17,709 bases of DNA from an uncultured Clostridium sp. (GTDB lineage: Bacteria; Bacillota; Clostridia; TANB77; CAG-508), in assembly GCA_946008205.1 (NCBI GenBank), contig CAMGAZ010000006.1, forward strand, positions 1-17,709. Reading direction: 5' to 3'. The notes under the pieces are model-generated. The model was not told the DNA's origin. It did no database searches and saw only the letters and a program-made list of their open reading frames with translations. Both the position numbers and the translations under genes were made by a program. Of this stretch, positions 1-5,887 are shown piece by piece (the stretch's first letter is position 1; every line of letters starts with the position of its first letter).

Positions 1-496
1 AGTCTCTATCTCCCAATATTACTTGTGCATTTACTGTAAAAGCTCCCACTAAATTTCCAACTGGGTCATCGACAACCCTTCCGTCATCCAACACAAATTT
101 ATCTGTTACTATATCTATTATATTCTTTCCATCTGGTATGTCTATATCTTTTACTTGTAATAATGCAGAAGATACATCTTTTACAGAGACACCTGAATAT
201 TTATCTTTTATTGTTTTTGTTATGCTGTTTTGTACTATTGTTACATATTTTCCCGCGATTGTTAAATATGCCGAATTAATTTTGATTTCAGCTTCTCTTT
301 CTGCGTCTTGTATTGATTTTATTATGGCATTTGCTATCTCATCTTCATCTATTATTTTCGTTTTCTTTATTCCTTTACACTTATGTTCCACTGTATAGAC
401 AAGCTCTACTTGATTGAAATTGTTTACTTCTCCTACAACTAAGCTGACTTTTGAGGAACCTATATCTATACCTACTATTATATCTCCGATTGCCAA
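1..496 (-). CDS. ftsA: Cell division protein FtsA, N-terminal 165 residues (3' end outside window)
   Basis: FtsA is the actin-like protein that links FtsZ to the membrane at the division site. The reading frame starts at TTG (494-496) after a strong GGAGGAG site and runs off the left edge of the window. The N-terminus reads A-I-G-D-I-I-V-G-I-D-I-G-S-S-K-V, the phosphate-binding strand-turn of the actin/FtsA fold. From about residue 85 the sequence looks like the start of the FtsA-specific 1C (SHS2) subdomain, ending in the conserved region around G-A-F-T-V-N-A-Q. The C-terminal half and the membrane-targeting helix are not in the window. The gene follows sbp, as in Bacillus, but is separated from it by about 120 bp holding its own promoter. 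The start is firm, because the ribosome binding site is strong and no ATG lies near it. Confidence 0.93.
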   Translation of the reverse strand, partial: MAIGDIIVGIDIGSSKVSLVVGEVNNFNQVELVYTVEHKCKGIKKTKIIDEDEIANAIIKSIQDAEREAEIKINSAYLTIAGKYVTIVQNSITKTIKDKYSGVSVKDVSSALLQVKDIDIPDGKNIIDIVTDKFVLDDGRVVDDPVGNLVGAFTVNAQVILGDRD

Positions 497-535
497 AATT
501 AACTCCTCCAATTTATTGCTTTTTTATTGCTTTTA

Positions 536-564
536 ACTTTATTATATTTCACAAAAAAAGTCAA
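536..564 (-). promoter_or_regulatory. Predicted sigma-A promoter of ftsA
   Basis: On the minus strand, TTGACT (559-564) and TAAAGT (536-541) are 17 bp apart. Transcription would start near 529, giving a leader of about 33 nt before the ftsA TTG start. Further upstream, TTTTGTTA (568-575) and TAACAAAA (595-602) form an 8-bp inverted repeat with a 19-nt spacer, a possible weak terminator or operator. This suggests that ftsA can be expressed separately from the murA-to-sbp operon. Confidence 0.65.
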
Positions 565-615
565 TAGTTTTGTTATAATTTTGTAATATTTTTGTAACAA
601 AATTACATTGAAATA

Positions 616-1011
616 CTATTCGTTTTTTTCTGTATCTAAATTTTTATTTTTATCCTTTTTATCTTCAATTTTTTTTACGATTATATCTATATAATACCTA
701 CGAATTATAGCTAAATTTGTAAACATTCTTCCTACAAACACTACAATTGCTGCTAAATATATATCAACATTTAGTTTCTGCCCAAGTATTGTTAATAATA
801 TTGCCAGTATTGCATTTCCAAAAAAACCGGTTACAAAAATTGTAAGATTAAAATTCTTTTTTAATGTTGCAACTATTCCTCCAAATACCGAATCTAATGC
901 TGCAATTATTGCAATTGCCAAGTATCCTGAATATGTATATGATACCATTGGTGCATACATTCCTATTAATGCTCCTATAATGCACCCTATTATTATAGCT
1001 ATTAATATCAT
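616..1011 (-). CDS. sbp: Small basic membrane protein Sbp (DUF1290)
   Basis: A 131-residue very hydrophobic protein with about four predicted membrane segments (roughly residues 3-20, 28-46, 56-77 and 83-103), followed by a basic and then strongly charged C-terminal tail of about 28 residues. Size, hydrophobicity and position between ylxX and ftsA match the Firmicutes Sbp/DUF1290 family; its biochemical role is not established. The start codon overlaps the end of the upstream DUF881 gene by 4 bp (ATGA), which implies translational coupling. The conserved-looking part includes the glycine-rich first helix and the A-A-L-D-S-V-F-G-G turn near residue 40. Assignment rests on family appearance plus gene order. 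Confidence 0.85.
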   Translation of the reverse strand: MILIAIIIGCIIGALIGMYAPMVSYTYSGYLAIAIIAALDSVFGGIVATLKKNFNLTIFVTGFFGNAILAILLTILGQKLNVDIYLAAIVVFVGRMFTNLAIIRRYYIDIIVKKIEDKKDKNKNLDTEKNE

Positions 1012-1724
1012 TTATCTGTAACCTCCTTCATATATTTTACATCTATTTTTTCCGAATATTTTGGTATTTTTATGTTTTTTTGTTTATCTAATTTTACTGA
1101 TTTTCCACTATTATTATATTGGTCTACAAACCCACTATTCTTTAAGCATAGAGTACTAACTAAGTACGTTTGATTTCCAATTGCTTTTACCACATATGGC
1201 GAAATCAATCTCTGCGAAGGCTTAACAATTATATATGAATTAATATCAGCAAAATCTGTCATACTTATAATCCTTACCCCATTAATTGATATTGCTTCTG
1301 CTCCTGCAAATCGCAATTCATTTACAAGATTAACCAAGTCTTCTGCAGTTATTGTACTTTCCTCTGTATCGGTTAATGTAACAACTACCCCATCCCCAAC
1401 AACATCCGTTGTTCCTAGTATTAGCTGAGATTTTCTTAATTCTTCATCCAATAATTCTGAAGCCTCTTCGTTTGACTCGATTTTTTGGTTGTACTCGTTT
1501 ATTTTAGAGTCAGTTTCTTCTAGTTTTTCATTTGCTTCTTCCCATTTACTTTTCCATGCTGAAATTTGTTCTCTTAATTCTTCTTCTCTCATATTCTCAA
1601 TATCTGTTTCATTTACTTTTTCTACAGTTTTAAATTGAATTAGTGATACCGTTACAAGAATTACGCATACAATCAAAATGCTTATAGACATGGTTATATT
1701 TGCTTTATCCAATTTAATTTTCAA
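1008..1724 (-). CDS. DUF881 protein, YlxX-like, division cluster
   Basis: A 238-residue protein with one N-terminal membrane anchor (about 11-30), a charged probable coiled coil (about 36-95, rich in E, K and N) and a C-terminal extracytoplasmic DUF881 domain (about 100-235). The domain carries the family hallmark G-A-E-A-I-S-I-N-G-V-R-I in its middle. The start is TTG (1722-1724), about 8 nt after AGGTG; no better ATG is available. It lies 15 bp after the first DUF881 gene and overlaps sbp by 4 bp, so it is the second of a tandem paralogous pair, like ylxW-ylxX of Bacillus subtilis. The pair presumably arose by duplication. The molecular function of DUF881 proteins is unknown; the topology suggests a role at the membrane near the division machinery. 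Confidence 0.85.
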   Translation of the reverse strand: MKIKLDKANITMSISILIVCVILVTVSLIQFKTVEKVNETDIENMREEELREQISAWKSKWEEANEKLEETDSKINEYNQKIESNEEASELLDEELRKSQLILGTTDVVGDGVVVTLTDTEESTITAEDLVNLVNELRFAGAEAISINGVRIISMTDFADINSYIIVKPSQRLISPYVVKAIGNQTYLVSTLCLKNSGFVDQYNNSGKSVKLDKQKNIKIPKYSEKIDVKYMKEVTDK

Positions 1725-1739
1725 AATTTGCTCACCTCA

Positions 1740-2459
1740 CTACTCCGCATATTTTATGTATTTAGGATTTATGACTCCCGTATATTTTTTTATTGTTATA
1801 TTATTTGATGTTTTTACTGAAATTTGGATATATCGATTCAAATTTTCTATTGTTCCTCCGGCTCTAGTAAGCGCAGAGTTCATATATATCGAACTTCCTA
1901 TCGCCTTAATTACAAAAGGCGAACTCGTCTTTTCTCCATTTAAATTAATTACATTCCCTTCACATGTGATTGAAGTAGTTGAAATAATTCTTTGATCATT
2001 TATAGATATAGCCTCCGCTCCCGCATTTTTTAGTTCATTTACAATTCCAAGTATATCACTAAAATGTACTATTACCATGCTAGGATCTAGTATGGTGCTA
2101 TCAGATGAAACATTAGGGTTGTCCTTTAATGTTACTATAACGCCTTCTCCCGAAACATCTGTTAACCCAATTAGTATATTATTTTTTCTTAACTCTTCTT
2201 CTTTCTCTGTAGAGCCTTCTGTATTTTCACTTGCTTCTTGTCTTATTTCTTCAAGTCTTTTTTCCGCAGTTTGTAATTCAGAGTATGTATAATCGTACCT
2301 TTCTTTCCATTTTAGTACTTGATCTCTTAAATCATTACTAGTAAAGGTCTGTGACACCACTTGATTAGCATTGTTAGTCGTCCTAATTTGAACAACTAAA
2401 GTTAATGTAAGTATCATGCACATTACGCCTAGTGCAATTGCAATTTGTTTCTTATTCAA
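1740..2459 (-). CDS. DUF881 protein, YlxW-like, division cluster
   Basis: A 239-residue protein built like its downstream neighbour: membrane anchor at about 5-25, a polar, probably coiled-coil stretch at about 38-95, then a DUF881 domain with the hallmark G-A-E-A-I-S-I-N-D-Q-R-I. It has a short insertion before that motif that the second copy lacks (a region with N-V-S-S-D-S-T-I). The start is TTG (2457-2459), 9 nt after AGGAG, which is stronger than any alternative. It lies 21 bp downstream of ftsQ and is surely cotranscribed with it. By position it corresponds to ylxW of Bacillus; no enzymatic residues are apparent. Confidence 0.85.
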   Translation of the reverse strand: MNKKQIAIALGVMCMILTLTLVVQIRTTNNANQVVSQTFTSNDLRDQVLKWKERYDYTYSELQTAEKRLEEIRQEASENTEGSTEKEEELRKNNILIGLTDVSGEGVIVTLKDNPNVSSDSTILDPSMVIVHFSDILGIVNELKNAGAEAISINDQRIISTTSITCEGNVINLNGEKTSSPFVIKAIGSSIYMNSALTRAGGTIENLNRYIQISVKTSNNITIKKYTGVINPKYIKYAE

Positions 2460-2480
2460 TATTCGTCTCTCCTTTTTTAT

Positions 2481-3596
2481 TTAAACGCTTTCTCTAAAAT
2501 ATGCATTATCTGTATTTAGATTCATATTAATAAATATTTCTCCGGAATTTTCTTTTTCTTTGTTTAATATTCCAACCAAAAATAGCATTCTAGTTTCTAA
2601 ATTACTACAATCTCCTAAATAAGCTACTTTTTTCTCTGTTTCAAGGTATAATGTATAATTGCTTGTATCTCCTATATCTATTTTACTTATTAATTGAGCT
2701 ATCCCATTGTTCTTCGCTGCAGCCATTATTTTTATAACCATCTCCAATTTAATAAGGTCTTCTTCATTTAGTCTATTTCCATCTTTATAATCTTCTTTTG
2801 AAGTCGATATTCCACTTAGTATTGGTATTTCTTTTTTTATACTTGATATTTCTAACATGTATCCTTGGTTATTGATGTAAACATACCCATTACCATACTC
2901 CAGCATATAGCTTGGCTCTCTTTCATTTACATTTATCTGTATAGCGTTAGGCAAGCGTTTATGTATCTGAACTTCACTAACATACGCATTTTTCTTAATG
3001 TTGTTCATTGCTGATATTGTATTTACTTTAAATATGTTCTCATCGTTTTGTATTCCTGATAAGCTTTTTAATTCTTCCTTAGAAATATGTTTATTTCCAA
3101 TTACTTCTATATTTTGTATTTTAAATATTGGAGATAATAGTGCAAATGTAATAGCTAATATAATTAATATTAGTAATAATATCATCTTTATTATTTTATT
3201 TTTCCTCTTTGAAAATTCAGCATTTCCAATAGGTATATTTTCTATTTGCGTTTTATTACTTTTGCTCACATTATATTGTTCTATGCTTTTACTATTCTTC
3301 CTTCTTTTTGTCTCTTTTTCTTTTGTTTTTCTATTTATGCTTTTCTTGTCTTTCTTTATGTTTTCTTTTTCAGGAAGCCTTGTAACTCCTATTATAATTT
3401 CGTCATCATATTTTTTCTTTTTAGTTTCTTGTCCACGTTTTTGTTCTTTTAGCGCATTTTTAGTCTCTTTTTTCTTTTTTGAGGCAGATTTTTCATCTGC
3501 CTTTTTTTTCTTTGCTTTAAACTTCTTTTCACTTTTTGATTCATAGTCAAAATCATATAATTTATTTTTGCTATCTTTCTTTTGTTTTTTTCTCAT
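2481..3596 (-). CDS. ftsQ: Cell division protein FtsQ/DivIB with long basic cytoplasmic tail
   Basis: FtsQ/DivIB is a bitopic divisome protein that recruits or regulates FtsL/DivIC and the septal synthase. This 371-residue protein has an unusually long, lysine-rich cytoplasmic region (about 1-134), one membrane helix (about 135-157), a POTRA domain (about 158-226, beginning I-Q-N-I-E-V-I-G-N-K and including the typical K-R-L-P-N-A-I-Q-I-N-V-N-E-R-E-P stretch) and a beta domain to the C-terminus. Inside the basic tail, residues 64-76 form a hydrophobic island (D-D-E-I-I-I-G-V-T-R-L-P-E) that may be a binding motif. The ATG directly follows the murA stop (TAAATG), with GGTGA inside the murA end, so translation should be coupled to the murA 3' half. 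Confidence 0.9.
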   Translation of the reverse strand: MRKKQKKDSKNKLYDFDYESKSEKKFKAKKKKADEKSASKKKKETKNALKEQKRGQETKKKKYDDEIIIGVTRLPEKENIKKDKKSINRKTKEKETKRRKNSKSIEQYNVSKSNKTQIENIPIGNAEFSKRKNKIIKMILLLILIILAITFALLSPIFKIQNIEVIGNKHISKEELKSLSGIQNDENIFKVNTISAMNNIKKNAYVSEVQIHKRLPNAIQINVNEREPSYMLEYGNGYVYINNQGYMLEISSIKKEIPILSGISTSKEDYKDGNRLNEEDLIKLEMVIKIMAAAKNNGIAQLISKIDIGDTSNYTLYLETEKKVAYLGDCSNLETRMLFLVGILNKEKENSGEIFINMNLNTDNAYFRESV

Positions 3597-4514
3597 TTAA
3601 TCACCTTCTTTTATTTGTATGTTTGCACCTAATTTTCTTAATTTTTTGTCTATATTTTCATATCCCCTTAAGATGTACTCTATGTTGTTCACTTGAGTTA
3701 TACCTCTAGCAGCAATCCCCGCTAACACCATAGCAGCACCACCTCTTAAATCTGTACTTTTCACATTTGCTCCGGAAAGTTTTTTAACTCCCCTTATAAC
3801 TGCTACGCTATTCTCCTGATTATTTTTTGCACCCATTCTCTTTAATTCAGCGAGATATTTAAATCTATTTTCAAATATGTTTTCAGTTATAATTGATGTT
3901 CCTTTTGCTACAGACATTACTGCCCCAAAGATTGGTTGCATATCTGTTGGAAATCCCGGATATGGCATCGTTTTTATTTCTATGGCTTTTAATTTTTGTG
4001 GAGCTTCTAATTCGATGTCATTTTTTTTGATTTTTATTCTACATCCAGTTTCTTCTAATTTTGATATTATGGGGGTTAATTGTTTTGGAATTACATTAAG
4101 TATTTTTACCTTTCCTCCTGTAATAGCTCCAGCACACAAGAAAGTTCCCGCTTCTATTCTGTCTGGCATAACCCTATATTTTACATCAAATAGTTTCTTT
4201 ACTCCATTTATCTCTATAATGTTAGTTCCCTCTCCATTAATGTTCGCTCCCATCTTTTTTAGCATTCTCACTAAATCGACTATCTCCGGTTCTCTAGCCG
4301 CATTTGTAATAACTGTTTTTCCTTCAGCTAGAACTGTTGCAAGAATTATATTTTCGGTTGCTCCCACGCTTGGAAAATCCAAGTCTATATTGGTCCCTAT
4401 TATTTTATCACAACTGCAACTAATAAATCCATACTCTTCGTCAATATTTATTCCTAATTTTTTAAAAGCCTTTAGATGTAAATCGATTGGTCTGGCTCCA
4501 ATATCACAGCCTCC
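3597..4514 (-). CDS. murA: MurA 3' part (UDP-N-acetylglucosamine 1-carboxyvinyltransferase), out of frame with its 5' part
   Basis: This frame encodes the C-terminal 305 residues of MurA, which transfers enolpyruvate to UDP-GlcNAc in the first committed step of peptidoglycan synthesis. Homology begins at G-G-C-D-I-G-A-R-P-I-D-L-H-L-K (from 4514) and continues through L-D-F-P-S-V-G-A-T-E-N, R-E-P-E-I-V-D, P-D-R-I-E-A-G-T-F, G-F-P-T-D-M-Q, I-F-E-N-R-F and S-T-D-L-R-G-G-A-A to R-G-Y-E-N-I-D-K-K-L at the end. There are no further stops or frameshifts. The first usable start codon in this frame is an internal TTG (4380-4382), within the conserved core, so a protein from there would lack the catalytic loop and is unlikely to be active. 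Joining this part to the 5' part at the repeated GGCD codons gives a 418-residue protein, the normal family length. Confidence 0.85.
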   Translation of the reverse strand, partial: GGCDIGARPIDLHLKAFKKLGINIDEEYGFISCSCDKIIGTNIDLDFPSVGATENIILATVLAEGKTVITNAAREPEIVDLVRMLKKMGANINGEGTNIIEINGVKKLFDVKYRVMPDRIEAGTFLCAGAITGGKVKILNVIPKQLTPIISKLEETGCRIKIKKNDIELEAPQKLKAIEIKTMPYPGFPTDMQPIFGAVMSVAKGTSIITENIFENRFKYLAELKRMGAKNNQENSVAVIRGVKKLSGANVKSTDLRGGAAMVLAGIAARGITQVNNIEYILRGYENIDKKLRKLGANIQIKEGD

Positions 4515-4911
4515 TGTTTGTGATAGTTTGTGGGTACATAAATTTCAAGTGGAATGCTAAATCGCACCCTCCCGGATATGAAAAATTAGCTTTTTTAAAC
4601 CTTCCTAATAGCGCTCCTGCTAATATAACAGTAGATCTCATTTCTCTCATTAAATCTTCTGGTATTTCTTTTTTAGTTATGTATTTAGAATTAATCTCTA
4701 TTCTATCATTATTCTTTTTTATTTTACAACCTAAGTATTTTAATATTTTTAAAATCACCTGTGTATCATGAATATCAGGTATGTTATATAATTTTGTTTT
4801 TCCAGCATTTAATATACTCGCTGCAATTATCGGTAATGAAGCGTTTTTTGAACCTGATATTTTCACCTCACCTTTTAATTTTTCTCCTCCTTCTATTATA
4901 AAACTTGACAT
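4504..4911 (-). CDS. murA: MurA 5' part, ends prematurely after the catalytic cysteine loop
   Basis: The ATG start (4909-4911) follows a weak GGTGA site. Residues 1-117 are a good MurA N-terminus: the substrate-binding lysine in G-S-K-N-A-S-L-P (K22), M-R-S-T-V-I-L-A-G-A-L-L-G-R, and the catalytic loop S-Y-P-G-G-C-D with Cys116. After D117 the sequence becomes unrelated to MurA (L-A-F-H-L-K-F and onward) and reaches a stop after 135 residues, because of a 58-bp extra segment. The product alone would lack most of both MurA lobes. Firmicutes often carry two murA paralogues, so loss of this copy could be tolerated; whether a second copy exists cannot be seen here. No convincing promoter was found in the AT-rich 70 bp upstream, which follows a terminator. 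This part and the 3' part form one locus, 3597-4911. Confidence 0.85.
   Translation of the reverse strand: MSSFIIEGGEKLKGEVKISGSKNASLPIIAASILNAGKTKLYNIPDIHDTQVILKILKYLGCKIKKNNDRIEINSKYITKKEIPEDLMREMRSTVILAGALLGRFKKANFSYPGGCDLAFHLKFMYPQTITNRRL
4515..4572 (-). other. 58-bp insertion inside murA, bounded by an imperfect 12-bp direct repeat
   Basis: Removing 58 bp from the 1315-bp locus leaves 1257 bp, a complete 418-codon murA plus stop. The segment is bounded by GGAGGGTGCGAT (4561-4572) and GGAGGCTGTGAT (4503-4514) on the minus strand; they match at 10 of 12 bases and both encode G-G-C-D. The right copy overlaps a perfect inverted repeat, TATCACA (4519-4525) and TGTGATA (4502-4508), with a 10-nt loop containing AGGAGG. 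Next to it is the direct repeat GTTTGTG-ATA-GTTTGTG (4516-4532, plus strand). The exact edges are ambiguous within the repeat. There is no transposase and no obvious target duplication beyond the 12-bp repeat. The origin is unknown. Confidence 0.7.
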
Positions 4912-4983
4912 TTACTATCACCATTCTGCCTTTCTTACTTAAATATATTATGTTATATATTATGTGCACACTTTATTATTGGT

Positions 4984-5013
4984 GAAAAAAATAAGGAGAC
5001 AATTCCCCTTATT
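4984..5013 (-). terminator. Intrinsic terminator after the patatin-like gene
   Basis: On the minus strand AATAAGGGG (5005-5013) pairs with CTCCTTATT (4990-4998), including one G-U pair, around a 6-nt loop, and is followed by a run of T. It lies 11 bp after the stop of the patatin-like gene and separates that operon from murA. Confidence 0.8.
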
Positions 5014-5024
5014 CCTGTCATCAA

Positions 5025-5873
5025 CTAATTTCTAAGCATTTCCTTAATTTTTGGCATATTCTCTATTGCTGCAATATATCCTTGATTATAACAATAATCT
5101 ATTTTTTTTATATTGAATACACTCGCTTCTGATAAATCTAAAGTAATTGCATAATCGCTATTTGCAACTTCTTCTGCTGTTCTTTGTTCAAATAGTAAAT
5201 CTACAGATTTTAGTGCTACTTCTATTATATTTTTAGGATCGGTCTCATTTTTTGAACTAAATCTAATTGATAAAACCTTCTCTGCTCCTAATTTTCTTAC
5301 TTCGTCTGCTGGAAGGTTATCTATAATCCCTCCATCTACAAATTTGTGGTTTTTATATATAGTTGGAGCAAACATGCCTGGATAACTACTACTAGCTCTT
5401 ACAGCTTTTCCAATAGTTATATCTATTATATAAATATCATCTTTAAAATTTTCATCAAATTTATGATTTGTAAAAACGTATTTTTTGTTATTTTTTATAT
5501 CTACTGTTGGCATTACTATAGGCATTTTTAAGTCTTCTATGGTATTTATGCCTTTTAATTCAGCGCACTCATTTATTGCCAACTCTATATTTTCTCCTGA
5601 TATAAGTCCATAGCCCATAAAATTTTTTTTGCTTTTTACATTTGTCCAATAATATTTTGGGTCAACTTTCATAATGTACTTTGAAAAATATTTAAACAAC
5701 TTTAACATCTCATCAGTGTTATATCCCATAGCATACAAAGATGCTACTATACTTCCAATACTAGTTCCTCCAATATGGCTTATCTCTATACCATTCTCTT
5801 GTAACGCCTTTATTACTCCTATATGGCTTGCACCTTTTACGCCTCCTCCAGCTAAAGCTAATCCTATCTCCAT
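5025..5873 (-). CDS. Patatin-like phospholipase (RssA/YlbK-type serine hydrolase)
   Basis: A 282-residue cytoplasmic protein with all elements of the bacterial patatin-like phospholipase family: oxyanion-hole motif G-G-G-V-K-G (9-14), nucleophile elbow G-T-S-I-G with Ser38, and the catalytic D-G-G (Asp180) followed by I-I-D-N-L-P. Such proteins form a Ser-Asp dyad and hydrolyse acyl esters of phospholipids; the actual substrate cannot be inferred. No signal peptide or membrane helix is apparent. The ATG follows a purine-rich GGAGG-like site (AAAAGGAGG) at the topB end. It is the last gene of an operon with topB, 14 bp apart, and is followed by a terminator. There is no functional link to the topoisomerase that the sequence would explain. 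Confidence 0.9.
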   Translation of the reverse strand: MEIGLALAGGGVKGASHIGVIKALQENGIEISHIGGTSIGSIVASLYAMGYNTDEMLKLFKYFSKYIMKVDPKYYWTNVKSKKNFMGYGLISGENIELAINECAELKGINTIEDLKMPIVMPTVDIKNNKKYVFTNHKFDENFKDDIYIIDITIGKAVRASSSYPGMFAPTIYKNHKFVDGGIIDNLPADEVRKLGAEKVLSIRFSSKNETDPKNIIEVALKSVDLLFEQRTAEEVANSDYAITLDLSEASVFNIKKIDYCYNQGYIAAIENMPKIKEMLRN

Positions 5874-5887
5874 GTTGGCCTCCTTTT

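Noticed and set aside
2998..3546. Plus-strand open frame of 182 codons
   Set aside because: It is the antisense shadow of ftsQ; its F/S-rich composition mirrors the lysine-rich coding strand, and it has no ribosome binding site.
3597..4382. Independent 261-residue protein starting at the internal TTG
   Set aside because: The TTG lies within the conserved MurA motif L-D-F-P-S-V-G-A; homology continues upstream to 4514, so this is part of murA, not a separate gene.
4516..4532. GTTTGTG-ATA-GTTTGTG as a CRISPR-like or tandem repeat
   Set aside because: There are only two 7-bp copies with a 3-bp spacer; it is reported only as part of the murA insertion.
3877..4771. Plus-strand open frames opposite murA
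   Set aside because: They are antisense to a clear MurA coding sequence and resemble no known protein.
4912..4983. Promoter for murA
   Set aside because: The region is AT-rich with several possible -10 boxes, but no acceptable -35 box at 16-18 bp.
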